64,000 bases of DNA, taken from assembly GCF_014656075.1 (NCBI RefSeq), contig NZ_BNBS01000011.1:50883-114882 (forward strand), written 5' to 3'. Of this stretch, positions 1-8,483 are shown in pieces. Position numbers and translations under genes: made by a program. A model generated the notes under the pieces. The model made no database searches, was not told the DNA's origin, and saw nothing but the letters and a program-made list of their open reading frames with translations. Position 1 is the stretch's first letter; every line of letters begins with the position of its first letter. Source of the DNA: Streptomyces hydrogenans. GTDB taxonomy: Bacteria; Actinomycetota; Actinomycetes; Streptomycetales; Streptomycetaceae.

Positions 1-570
<570 letters not shown>

Positions 571-591
571 CACCGGACCGTACGCGCCGAG

Positions 592-619
592 GGGCGGCCA
601 CCCGGGTGGGTGGCCGCCC
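592..619 (+). terminator. Hairpin terminator after asd
   Basis: A perfect 12-bp stem (GGGCGGCCACCC at 592-603 against 608-619) with a 4-base GGGT loop lies 22 bases after the asd stop. There is no T-tract, as usual in Streptomyces. Confidence 0.75.
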
Positions 620-711
620 TTCGCGTGTTCGCCCTGGGAAATGCGCGATGCGCCCACGACTCACCCCGTGGAAGGATGGCCCAAACGTCACGAAACCGAG
701 GAGTTGACCGG

Positions 712-3294
712 GTGCCTGGTACGAACCTGACCCGTGAAGAGGCCCAGCAGCGGGCGGCGCTGCTGACCGTGGACGCGTACGAGGTCGAACTGGACCTCAC
801 CGGTGCGCAGGAGGGCGGCACCTACCGGTCCGTCACCACCGTCCGCTTCGATTCCGCCGAGGCCAACGCCGAGAGCTTCATCGACCTCGTCGCCCCCGCC
901 GTCCACGAGGCCGTGCTCAACGGGCACGCGCTGGACGTGGCCGCCGTCTTCCGCGACTCGCGGATCGCCCTGCCGCACCTGAAGCAGGGCCGCAACGAGC
1001 TGCGCGTGGTCGCGGACTGCGCGTACACCAACACCGGTGAGGGCCTGCACCGCTTCGTCGACCCGGTCGACGGCCAGGCCTACCTGTACACGCAGTTCGA
1101 GGTGCCGGACGCGCGCCGGGTCTTCGCCTCCTTCGAGCAGCCGGACCTCAAGGCGACCTTCCAGTTCACGGTGAAGGCGCCGGAGGGCTGGAGCGTCATC
1201 TCCAACTCGCCGACCCCGGAGCCGAAGGACGGGGTGTGGGCCTTCGAGCCGACCCCGCGGATCTCCTCGTACATCACGGCCCTGATCGTCGGCCCGTACC
1301 ACGCGGTGCACTCGACGTACGAGGGCCCGGACGGGCAGGTCGTGCCGCTGGGCATCTACTGCCGTCCGTCGCTGGCGGAGTTCCTGGACGCGGACCACAT
1401 CTTCGACGTGACCCGGCAGGGCTTCGGCTGGTTCCAGGAGAAGTTCGCCTACGCCTACCCGTTCGCCAAGTACGACCAGCTGTTCGTGCCGGAGTTCAAC
1501 GCGGGCGCGATGGAGAACGCGGGCGCGGTCACCATCCGCGACCAGTACGTCTTCCGCTCGAAGGTGACGGACGCGGCCTACGAGCGCCGCGCCGAGACCA
1601 TCCTCCACGAGCTGGCCCACATGTGGTTCGGCGACCTGGTGACCATGGAGTGGTGGAACGACCTCTGGCTGAACGAGTCGTTCGCCACCTACACCTCGGT
1701 CGCCTGCCAGGCGTCCGTGGCGGGCACCCGCTGGCCGAACGCCTGGACCACCTTCGCCAACGCGGAGAAGACCTGGGCCTACCGCCAGGACCAGCTGCCG
1801 TCGACGCACCCGATCATGGCCGAGATCAACGACCTGGAGGACGTGCTCGTCAACTTCGACGGCATCACGTACGCCAAGGGCGCCTCGGTCCTCAAGCAGC
1901 TCGTCGCCTACGTCGGCCAGGACGAGTTCTTCAAGGGCGTGCAGGCGTACTTCCAGCGCCACGCCTTCGGCAACACCCGCCTGAGCGACCTGCTCGGCGC
2001 GCTGGAGGAGACCTCCGGACGCGACCTGAAGACCTGGTCGAAGGCGTGGCTGGAGACGGCCGGCATCAACATCCTCCGCCCGGAGATCGAGACCGACGAG
2101 AACGGCTCGATCACCGCCTTCGCGGTGAAGCAGGAGGCCCCGGCGCTCCCCGCCGGCGCCAAGGGCGAGGCCGTGCTCCGCCCGCACCGCATCGCGATCG
2201 GCTTCTACGACCTCGACGCGGCCGGCAAGCTGGTCCGCACCGAGCGCCTGGAGCTGGACATCGCGGCGGCCGAGCTGACCGAGGTGCCGGCGCTGGTGGG
2301 CAAGTCCCGCCCGGCGGTCGTGCTGCTGAACGACGACGACCTGTCGTACGCCAAGGTCCGCCTCGACGAGGTGTCGCTGCAGAACGTGACCGCGCACCTC
2401 GGCGACTTCGCCGAGTCGCTGCCGCGCGCGCTGTGCTGGGCCTCGGCCTGGGACATGACCCGCGACGCCGAGCTGGCCACCCGCGACTACCTGGAGCTGG
2501 TGCTGTCCGGCATCGCCAAGGAGTCGGACATCGGCGTGGTGCAGTCCCTCCAGGGCCAGGTGAAGGCCGCCCTGGAGCTGTACGCGACGCCGGAGTGGCG
2601 CGACGCGGGCCTGACCCGCTGGACCGAGGCGACGCTGACCCACCTCAAGGCTGCCGAACCGGCGAGCGACCACCAGCTGGCGTGGGCGCGGGCCTTCGCC
2701 GCCACCGCCCGGACGCCGCAGCAGCTCGACCTGCTCGCCGCGCTCCTGGAGGGCCGCGAGACGATCGAGGGCCTCGCCGTCGACACCGAGCTGCGCTGGG
2801 CGTTCGTGCAGCGCCTCGCCGCGACGGGCGTCTTCGACGAGCCGGAGATCGCCTCCGAGCTGGAGCGGGACCGTACGGCCGCCGGTGAGCGGCACGCCGC
2901 CACGGCCCGCGCGGCCCGCCCGACCGAGGCCGCGAAGGCCGAGGCGTGGGCGGCGGTCGTCGAGGACGACAAGCTGGCCAACGCGGTGCAGGAGGCGGTG
3001 ATCGGCGGCTTCGTCCAGACCGACCAGCGCGAGCTGCTCGCCCCGTACACGGAGAAGTACTTCGCGTCGATCAAGCGCGTGTCGGAGACCCGCAGCCACG
3101 AGATGATCCAGCAGATCGTGGTCGGCCTCTACCCGACGCTCCAGGTCTCGCAGGAGACGCTGGACGCCACGGACGCGTGGATCGGGGCCAACGACCCGGT
3201 CCCGGCGCTGCGTCGTATGGTCACGGAGTCGCGGGCGGGCGTCGAGCGCGCCCTGAGGGCCCGTGCGGCGGACGCGGCGGCCGCGCTGCGGTAA
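712..3294 (+). CDS. pepN: Aminopeptidase N (M1 zinc metallopeptidase)
   Basis: Cytoplasmic zinc aminopeptidase that removes N-terminal residues from peptides. The GTG at 712 is chosen as start because GAGGAG lies at 698-703, eight bases upstream, and the protein then begins (M)PGTNLTREEAQQRA, which is how Streptomyces PepN proteins begin; in-frame codons back to 610 have no such support. It is 860 residues long, normal for the family. The GAMEN exopeptidase motif is at about residues 265-269 and the zinc site HELAH is at 299-303, with the third ligand Glu in LNESFA at about 322. The C-terminal ERAP1-like helical domain is complete. It stands alone between two hairpin terminators. Confidence 0.97.
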   Translation: MPGTNLTREEAQQRAALLTVDAYEVELDLTGAQEGGTYRSVTTVRFDSAEANAESFIDLVAPAVHEAVLNGHALDVAAVFRDSRIALPHLKQGRNELRVVADCAYTNTGEGLHRFVDPVDGQAYLYTQFEVPDARRVFASFEQPDLKATFQFTVKAPEGWSVISNSPTPEPKDGVWAFEPTPRISSYITALIVGPYHAVHSTYEGPDGQVVPLGIYCRPSLAEFLDADHIFDVTRQGFGWFQEKFAYAYPFAKYDQLFVPEFNAGAMENAGAVTIRDQYVFRSKVTDAAYERRAETILHELAHMWFGDLVTMEWWNDLWLNESFATYTSVACQASVAGTRWPNAWTTFANAEKTWAYRQDQLPSTHPIMAEINDLEDVLVNFDGITYAKGASVLKQLVAYVGQDEFFKGVQAYFQRHAFGNTRLSDLLGALEETSGRDLKTWSKAWLETAGINILRPEIETDENGSITAFAVKQEAPALPAGAKGEAVLRPHRIAIGFYDLDAAGKLVRTERLELDIAAAELTEVPALVGKSRPAVVLLNDDDLSYAKVRLDEVSLQNVTAHLGDFAESLPRALCWASAWDMTRDAELATRDYLELVLSGIAKESDIGVVQSLQGQVKAALELYATPEWRDAGLTRWTEATLTHLKAAEPASDHQLAWARAFAATARTPQQLDLLAALLEGRETIEGLAVDTELRWAFVQRLAATGVFDEPEIASELERDRTAAGERHAATARAARPTEAAKAEAWAAVVEDDKLANAVQEAVIGGFVQTDQRELLAPYTEKYFASIKRVSETRSHEMIQQIVVGLYPTLQVSQETLDATDAWIGANDPVPALRRMVTESRAGVERALRARAADAAAALR

Positions 3295-3310
3295 GCGGCC
3301 GACCGAGTGG

Positions 3311-3354
3311 ACGACGAAGGGGCGCCCTCCCCCACGGAGGCGCCCCTTCGTCGT
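3311..3354. terminator. Bidirectional terminator between pepN and alc
   Basis: A perfect 16-bp stem (ACGACGAAGGGGCGCC at 3311-3326 against 3339-3354) with a 12-base loop sits between two convergent genes and can serve both. Confidence 0.85.
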
Positions 3355-3357
3355 GTC

Positions 3358-4482
3358 CTAGCGGCTCGCGCGGTCGAAGCGGGCGCGCAGGTCGGCGGCG
3401 CCCTCCTCGGTCAGGGAGCCGTGCAGGCGCATGCGGGCGACGCCGCCGTCGGGGAAGGCGTCGAGGCGCACGTGGGTGACGACCGCCTGGGCGGGGAGCT
3501 TGAAGCGGTGCAGGGTGTCGGGCTGGAGGCGGGTGCGCGGGACGATCTCGAACCACTCGCCGGACTCGCCGTTGCGGCCCTGGAGGGCGATCCAGCCGGC
3601 CGAGTTGCCCTTGAGGTAGGCGGTGTCGATCTCGACGGCGCGGACGGCGCCCTGGGCGGGGAGGCGGAAGCGGACCCAGTCGTTGGTGCCGCGCACGCGG
3701 CGGCGGCGGTTCTCCCAGCCGTCGTCCATCTTGCGGGAGGTGCCGGGCAGGATGATCTGCGTCGGCGAGGAGTAGAACTTGTCGGAGGCGTCCTCGTACG
3801 ACCCGCCGTTGAGCACGGAGAGCAGGTCGATCGTGCCGAGGAGGGCGAGCCACTCGGGGTCGGGCAGCACCTCGCCGTGGACGCGGAGGCGGGCGACGCC
3901 GCCGTCCGGGTGCTGGCAGAGGCGGACGTGGGTCCAGCGACGGTCGCTGCCGATCGTGAAGCCGTTGGCGGCGTGGCCGCGGACGGGGGTGGGCGGGACC
4001 AGCTCCTCCCACTTGGCGTCGAGCAGCTCCTCGGGGCCGGGGCTTCCCTCGACGGCGGTGGCCTGGACGCTGACCTTCTGCGGGTAGTTGCCGCGGAAGT
4101 GGGCGGTGTCGACGATCAGGCCCCGGATGACGCCGGGGGCGCCGAGGCGGACGATCGCCCAGTCGTGGTCCTCGGGCGCGGGGAAGACGTTCTCGGCGTC
4201 GGCGCCGCGGCGGCGGCGGGTCTCCCAGCCGTCCATGATCTTGCCCTTGTGGCCGAAGTGCTCCGGGTCGAAGACGGCCCGCTCGCGGACGAGCAGGTTC
4301 TCGCGCTCGGCGAAGAACTCGTCGTTGGCCGCGACGACGCCGGCGCCGAGGCGGCGGTCGGCGAGGTCGACCAGCTCGGTGAAGGGGAAGTCACCGGTGC
4401 GGTAGTCGGCGTACGGGTCGCCTCCGGCGTACGGGGCGGCGTCGTTGGCGTGCGGGTCCTGGGTGTCCTCGATGGCGGTCAT
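3358..4482 (-). CDS. alc: Allantoicase
   Basis: Hydrolyses allantoate to ureidoglycolate and urea in purine catabolism. The 374-residue protein shows the two tandem allantoicase (galactose-binding-like) repeats. Each repeat contains a KxxDGWExRRRR motif (KIMDGWETRRRR and KMDDGWENRRRR), a DTAHFRGN/DTAYLKGN motif and an HPDGGVARLRVHG/FPDGGVARMRLHG ending. The ATG at 4482 is preferred over upstream in-frame codons because it starts at the conserved region and keeps the upstream 45-bp element outside the coding sequence. It is the last gene of a minus-strand group eamA2-eamA1-lysR-alc. The urea it makes could feed urea catabolism, but no urease gene is visible here. Confidence 0.93.
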   Translation of the reverse strand: MTAIEDTQDPHANDAAPYAGGDPYADYRTGDFPFTELVDLADRRLGAGVVAANDEFFAERENLLVRERAVFDPEHFGHKGKIMDGWETRRRRGADAENVFPAPEDHDWAIVRLGAPGVIRGLIVDTAHFRGNYPQKVSVQATAVEGSPGPEELLDAKWEELVPPTPVRGHAANGFTIGSDRRWTHVRLCQHPDGGVARLRVHGEVLPDPEWLALLGTIDLLSVLNGGSYEDASDKFYSSPTQIILPGTSRKMDDGWENRRRRVRGTNDWVRFRLPAQGAVRAVEIDTAYLKGNSAGWIALQGRNGESGEWFEIVPRTRLQPDTLHRFKLPAQAVVTHVRLDAFPDGGVARMRLHGSLTEEGAADLRARFDRASR

Positions 4483-4511
4483 GGTCCGACTGTCCCGCGC
4501 CGGAAGACTCC

Positions 4512-4556
4512 GGTCCATCGAATGTTTTCGACAGGTCTTTTCAGCTCTGCTGAACG
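4512..4556 (-). promoter_or_regulatory. Conserved 45-bp upstream element of alc (candidate LysR operator/promoter)
   Basis: Read on the minus strand, it has the inverted repeat TTCAG-N5-CTGAA (4540-4554) followed by AAGA, GTC and TTCGATGGACC. A second copy of equal length lies at 6454-6498 in front of eamA1, and the inverted repeats are 58 and 60 bases from the two start codons. The inverted repeat overlaps the last codons of lysR. The T-N11-A form suits a LysR-type regulator; that the neighbouring LysR binds it is inference. Confidence 0.6.
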
Positions 4557-5467
4557 TTCTCGCGCTCCACGGCGACCTGCCGCAGCGCCGCGAGGACCCG
4601 GGCCAGCGCCGGGGCCTCCTCGGCGCCGCGCCGGACGGCGGCGACGACATGGCGCCGGGGCTGGTCGGCGGAGAGGACCCGCATGACGACGCCGGTGCCG
4701 CTCCGGCGGTCGGCGGCGGCCATCCGGGGGACGAGGGCGATGCCGAGCCCCGCCTCGACCATGGCGAGGATCGCGGTCCAGCCGGAGGCGCTGTGGGCCT
4801 GCTCGGGCACGAAGCCGGCGGCCTCGCAGGCGGCGGTGGTGATCTCGGACCAGGGCCCGGAGCCGCCGAAGATCCAGGGCTCCGCGGCGAGGTCGGCGAG
4901 GCGCAGGCCGGGCGCCGCGGCGAGCGGGTGGCCGGCGGGCAGGGCGACGTCGAGGGGGTCGACGAGCAGCGGGACCCGGCTGAACTGCGGGTCGCGCGCG
5001 GTGGGCGCGTGGGCGGCGAGCGAGAGGGCGAGGTCGGCCTCGCCGGCGGTGAGCAGTTCGTACGCCTCCCCCGCCTCGGCCTCCCGGACGCGGACGTCGA
5101 GCCCGGGGTGGGCGGTGCGCAGCCGCCGTACGGCGGGGACGAGCAGCGCGGGCACGGAGGTCGAGAAGGCCGCGACGCGGACCTGGCCGGCCTCGCCGCG
5201 CAGATAGCCGTCGAGTTCGGCGTCGGCGCGCTCCAGCTGGGCGAAGACGGCCTCGGCGTGGCGCAGGACGAGGTGGGCGGCGTCGGTGAGCCGGACGCGC
5301 CGCCCGTGCGCCTCCAGGAGCGGCACGCCGAGCTGCCTGGCGAGGTTGGTGAGCTGCTGGGAGACGGCCGAGGGGGTCATGAGCAGGGTCTCCGCGGTGG
5401 CGGTGACGGTGCCCCGGTCGCGCAGGGTGCGCAGGATGTGCAGCTTCTTGATGTCCCACTCGGTCAT
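4541..5467 (-). CDS. LysR-family transcriptional regulator
   Basis: 308-residue LysR-type regulator. The N-terminal winged helix-turn-helix (about residues 15-60) includes LLMTPSAVSQQLTNLARQLG. The rest is the type-2 periplasmic-binding-like effector domain. The ATG at 5467 is preferred over a TTG three codons earlier. It lies 25 bases after eamA1 on the same strand, so it is probably co-transcribed with the exporters. Its target is plausibly the repeated element found upstream of alc and eamA1. The effector is unknown. Confidence 0.92.
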   Translation of the reverse strand: MTEWDIKKLHILRTLRDRGTVTATAETLLMTPSAVSQQLTNLARQLGVPLLEAHGRRVRLTDAAHLVLRHAEAVFAQLERADAELDGYLRGEAGQVRVAAFSTSVPALLVPAVRRLRTAHPGLDVRVREAEAGEAYELLTAGEADLALSLAAHAPTARDPQFSRVPLLVDPLDVALPAGHPLAAAPGLRLADLAAEPWIFGGSGPWSEITTAACEAAGFVPEQAHSASGWTAILAMVEAGLGIALVPRMAAADRRSGTGVVMRVLSADQPRRHVVAAVRRGAEEAPALARVLAALRQVAVERENVQQS

Positions 5468-5492
5468 GGGGCGCAACCTATCCGGCCCGGGG

Positions 5493-6422
5493 TCAGCGGG
5501 CGGAGCTCAGGGCCACTCCGCCGAGGATGAGGGCCATGCAGGCGCCGCCGGCCAGGCCGAGTTCCTCGCCGAGGAGGGCGTAGGAGAGCAGGGCGACGCA
5601 GACCGGCTGGAGGTAGTAGACGACTCCGGCGCGGGCGGCGCCGATCAGGGAGATCGCCTTGTTCCAGCAGAAGAAGGCGACGGCGGAGGAGAGCACCCCG
5701 ACGTAGAGCAGCGGGCCGACGGTGCCGGGGGTGGCGGGGAAGCCGCCCTGGACGGCGAGGGAGACGGCGTGGACGGGGGCGAGCATGAGCGCGCCGAGCA
5801 CGAAGGTGGTGAAGAGGAAGGCGAGTCCGTCGATCCCTTCGGGCCTGCGCTTGAGGAGGGCGCTGTAGGAGGCGAAGGAGAGGGCGGCGGCGAACATCCA
5901 CAGGTCGCCGGCGGCGAGGTCGATCGTGAGGGAGCCCCTGCCGACGAGGAGGAGGACGCCGAGGACGGCGACGGCCATGCCGAGGAGGCGGCGGGCGCCG
6001 AGCCGTTCGCCGCCGAGCCGGGCGTAGACCGCCATGATCACCGGGGAGGCGGCCATGATCATGCCCATGTTGGTGGCGGAGGTGGTCAGACCGGCCTGGT
6101 GGACCAGGGTGTTGTAGAGGGCGACGCCGAACAGCGAGGCCAGGGCGGTGAATCCGAGGTGCCGGCGGAGGAGCGCGCGCTGCCGCCAGAACGGGCGGGC
6201 GGCGAAGGGGGCGACGGCGAGGAGGGCGATGATCCAGCGCCAGAAGACCGCCTGGACGGGCGGGACGGAGTCGGCCAGGTCGCGGGTGGCGACGAAGCTG
6301 CCGGACCAGACGACGGTGGCGAGGAGGGCGAGGAGCAGGCCGAGACCGGCGCCCCTGGCGGGCGCCGGTCTCCGGGTGGCCGCTGCGGACGCGGTCGGGT
6401 GGCGTGCGGTCGTGAGGGTCAT
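5493..6422 (-). CDS. EamA/DMT-family transporter (first copy)
   Basis: A 309-residue integral membrane protein of the drug/metabolite transporter superfamily with about ten hydrophobic segments in two EamA halves; the second half includes GSLTIDLAAGDLWMFAAALSFASYS. It probably exports a small metabolite or amino acid; the substrate cannot be told from sequence. It begins five bases after eamA2 ends, yet carries its own candidate promoter element at 6454-6498 inside the 3' end of eamA2. The LysR gene follows after 25 bases. Confidence 0.9.
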   Translation of the reverse strand: MTLTTARHPTASAAATRRPAPARGAGLGLLLALLATVVWSGSFVATRDLADSVPPVQAVFWRWIIALLAVAPFAARPFWRQRALLRRHLGFTALASLFGVALYNTLVHQAGLTTSATNMGMIMAASPVIMAVYARLGGERLGARRLLGMAVAVLGVLLLVGRGSLTIDLAAGDLWMFAAALSFASYSALLKRRPEGIDGLAFLFTTFVLGALMLAPVHAVSLAVQGGFPATPGTVGPLLYVGVLSSAVAFFCWNKAISLIGAARAGVVYYLQPVCVALLSYALLGEELGLAGGACMALILGGVALSSAR

Positions 6423-6427
6423 GCGGC

Positions 6428-7381
6428 CTACCGTCGCATTCCCGAAACCTCCAGGTCCATCGAAACTTCCTGACCGTTCTTTTCAGTGGAACTGAACGGT
6501 ACGGCTCCGGCCCCGGCAGCCCTGGGCTTCGCGGGGGCCAGCTGGCCGGCCAGGGTGGCGCCGAAGGCGATCACCATGCCGAGCACCTGCACGGGACCGA
6601 GGGCCTGGCCGAGGGCGACCCAGCCGATGACGGCGGCGGTGATCGGGGAGAGCGGGCCGAGCAGGGTGACCGAGGAGGCGCTCAGCCGCTCGATGCCGCG
6701 GAACCAGAGGAAGTAGGAGATCGCGGTGTTGCCGAGGGCGAGGTAGGCGTAGCCCGCGAGGTGGGTGCCGGTGAGGGCGGGCGGGGCGCCCTCGACCAGG
6801 AAGGCGATCGGGAGGATGACCAGGCCGCCGGCGGTGAGCTGCCAGCCGGTGAGGGCGAGGGCGCCGACGCCCTCGGGCCGGCCCCAGCGCTTGGTGAAGA
6901 CGACGCCCGCGGACATCGAGAGGGAGGAGAGCAGTCCGGCGAGGACGCCGACCAGATCGAAGGCGGCCCCCGCCTTGAGCACCACGAGGCTGACGCCGAA
7001 GGCGGCGGCGACGGCGGTGAGCAGGGTCCTGGTGGTGGGCTTCTCGGCGAGGAAGAGGGCGGCGAGGCCGACGACGAAGAGCGGGCCGACGGAGCCGACG
7101 ACGGCGGCGACTCCGCCGGGCAGCCGGTAGGCGGCGAGGAAGAGCAGCGGGAAGAAGGCCCCGATGTTGAGCGCGCCGAGGACCGCCGACTTCCACCACC
7201 AGGCGCCGCTCGGGAGCTTGCGGGTCAGCGCGAGGAGCAGCAGGCCGGCGGGGAGGGCCCGCATCAGGCCGGTGAAGAGGGGCCGGTCGGGCGGCAGGAA
7301 CTCGGTGGTGACGAAGTAGGTCGAGCCCCAGGAGATCGGGGCGAGGGCGGTGAGCGCGACGACGGCGGCCTTGCGGGACAT
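6428..7381 (-). CDS. EamA/DMT-family transporter (second copy)
   Basis: A 317-residue DMT exporter beginning MSRKAAVVALTALAPISWGS, with about ten membrane segments and the typical second-half sequence ITAAVIGWVALGQALGPVQV. The start has a strong GGGGGAG site eight bases upstream. The last 30 or so residues (from about AKPRAAGAGAV) are hydrophilic and are encoded by the DNA that also contains the eamA1 regulatory element, so this tail is probably a by-product of that overlap rather than part of the transport fold. It is divergent from the MarR gene. Confidence 0.88.
   Translation of the reverse strand: MSRKAAVVALTALAPISWGSTYFVTTEFLPPDRPLFTGLMRALPAGLLLLALTRKLPSGAWWWKSAVLGALNIGAFFPLLFLAAYRLPGGVAAVVGSVGPLFVVGLAALFLAEKPTTRTLLTAVAAAFGVSLVVLKAGAAFDLVGVLAGLLSSLSMSAGVVFTKRWGRPEGVGALALTGWQLTAGGLVILPIAFLVEGAPPALTGTHLAGYAYLALGNTAISYFLWFRGIERLSASSVTLLGPLSPITAAVIGWVALGQALGPVQVLGMVIAFGATLAGQLAPAKPRAAGAGAVPFSSTEKNGQEVSMDLEVSGMRR
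6454..6498 (-). promoter_or_regulatory. Conserved 45-bp upstream element of eamA1 (second copy)
   Basis: The same layout as the alc element: inverted repeat TTCAG-N5-CTGAA at 6482-6496, then AAGA, GTC and TTCGATGGACC in register. It lies wholly inside the 3' coding end of eamA2, so eamA1 and lysR likely have an internal promoter. Confidence 0.6.
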
Positions 7382-7440
7382 GGCAGGACTCCCCCTGAAG
7401 CGGTGCGGCCCCGGCGGTCCGGAGCGCGACTGGCTTGGCG

Positions 7441-7480
7441 GTAATTAACTTAGCACTAAGCTACTTACTTGCAAGTGGCT
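7441..7480. promoter_or_regulatory. Palindromes in the eamA2-marR divergent promoter region (candidate MarR operators)
   Basis: An unusually A/T-rich island for this genome holds CTTAG-CA-CTAAG (7449-7460) and the perfect palindrome ACTTGCAAGT (7467-7476) between the divergent eamA2 and marR genes. Short palindromes like these are the usual MarR targets; autoregulation together with control of eamA2 is inferred. Confidence 0.55.
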
Positions 7481-7519
7481 TTCTTGCCATCGACCGGGAA
7501 GGGGCGGAACACTGAGGTC

Positions 7520-8029
7520 ATGAAGACGCAGCCCCCGGCGCACGACGCCGTCGACGCCATCACCGACCAGTGGGCGGCCGTCCGCCCCGACCTGGACACG
7601 CTCCCCATGGCGGTCTTCGGGCGCATCTACCGGCTGGCCGCCGCCATGCGCGGCAAGGTGGACAAGGCGTACGCGCCGTACGGCATGGCGCTCGGGGAGT
7701 TCGACGTGCTCGCGACGCTGCGCAGGTCCGGGGAGCCGTACACGCTCTCGCCGCGCGAGCTGACCGCCACCCTGATGATCACCACCGGCGGGATGACCGG
7801 CCGGCTGGACAAGCTGGAGAAGGCCGGACTGCTCACCCGCAGCCCCGACCCGAACGACCGGCGCGGACTGCGCGTCACGCTCACCGAGCGCGGCCGGGAG
7901 CTGGTGGACCAGGCGGTCGGCGCGGGCCTGGAACGGCAGCGCGAGGCGCTGGAGCCGGCGCTGACCGAGGAGGAGGCCGAGCAGCTCGCCGGACTCCTGC
8001 GGAAGCTGCTCGCGACGACGGCCGCGTGA
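7520..8029 (+). CDS. MarR-family transcriptional regulator
   Basis: 169-residue MarR regulator. The winged helix core is visible in LSPRELTATLMITTGGMTGRLDKLEKAGLLTR followed by the wing SPDPNDRRGLRVTLTERG. The ATG at 7520 is taken as start; upstream in-frame codons would run into the palindromic promoter region. No strong ribosome binding site precedes it, so the transcript may be leaderless or nearly so. It is divergent from eamA2, which it likely represses until a small aromatic or drug ligand binds. Confidence 0.9.
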   Translation: MKTQPPAHDAVDAITDQWAAVRPDLDTLPMAVFGRIYRLAAAMRGKVDKAYAPYGMALGEFDVLATLRRSGEPYTLSPRELTATLMITTGGMTGRLDKLEKAGLLTRSPDPNDRRGLRVTLTERGRELVDQAVGAGLERQREALEPALTEEEAEQLAGLLRKLLATTAA

Positions 8030-8157
8030 CGGTCGGCGCGTCCGGGCGGCCGTCGCCCGGACGCGGCACGGTCACCGCCCGGACGGACGCCGCCCGGACG
8101 GTCACGGCTCCGGCCGACGGCGCGGGCATGCGGTCCGCGTGTCCGCGTGCGGACGCG

Positions 8158-8198
8158 CGAGGGCGCCGCACGGCCTCTCCGGCCGGGCGGCGCCCTCG
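8158..8198 (+). terminator. Hairpin terminator after marR
   Basis: A 12-bp perfect stem (CGAGGGCGCCGC at 8158-8169 against 8187-8198) with a 17-base loop, in the 206-base gap between the convergent marR and small membrane protein genes. The rest of that gap shows no gene. Confidence 0.65.
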
Positions 8199-8211
8199 TC
8201 CCGCTACAGGT

Positions 8212-8229
8212 GGAGGCCCTGGGGCCTCC
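8212..8229 (-). terminator. Short hairpin after the small membrane protein gene
   Basis: GGAGGCCC and GGGCCTCC form an 8-bp stem just beyond the stop of the minus-strand gene at 8236. Confidence 0.5.
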
Positions 8230-8235
8230 CGGGGG

Positions 8236-8463
8236 TCACGCCTTCTTGGACTTGTCGAGGACCATCACCAGACCGGTGATGACCAGGAACAGCACCAGCG
8301 GGGCGGCAACGAACAGGCCGAGGGTCTCGATGACCTCCAGCTTGGGGGCCGGGTCGTCACCGTCGTCGCGGGTCAGCGCGAGCGCGGGGGACGACATGAG
8401 CAGCATCATCAGCGTCGTACCGGCCGCGACGGCGCCGGCGCGCAGGGCGTTCTTCTTGTCCAC
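8236..8463 (-). CDS. Small membrane protein of unknown function (75 aa)
   Basis: A short protein starting at GTG 8463 with the sequence (M)DKKNALRAGAV. It has two hydrophobic stretches: residues about 8-30 end in a signal-peptide-like ASP/ALA run (SSPALALT), and residues about 48-68 (LGLFVAAPLVLFLVITGLVMV) are followed by DKSKK. It is probably an exported protein anchored by one C-terminal membrane helix. It lies 20 bases downstream of malQ on the same strand, so it may be co-transcribed with it. No ribosome binding site is evident. I do not recognise a named family. Confidence 0.6.
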   Translation of the reverse strand: MDKKNALRAGAVAAGTTLMMLLMSSPALALTRDDGDDPAPKLEVIETLGLFVAAPLVLFLVITGLVMVLDKSKKA

Positions 8464-8483
8464 GGTGCAAAAGTAGCGAACAC

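Noticed and set aside
688..3099. Long minus-strand frame opposite pepN
   Set aside because: Composition is that of a shadow frame (Arg/Gly/Leu/Val/Glu-rich, no motif), while pepN on the plus strand is unmistakable.
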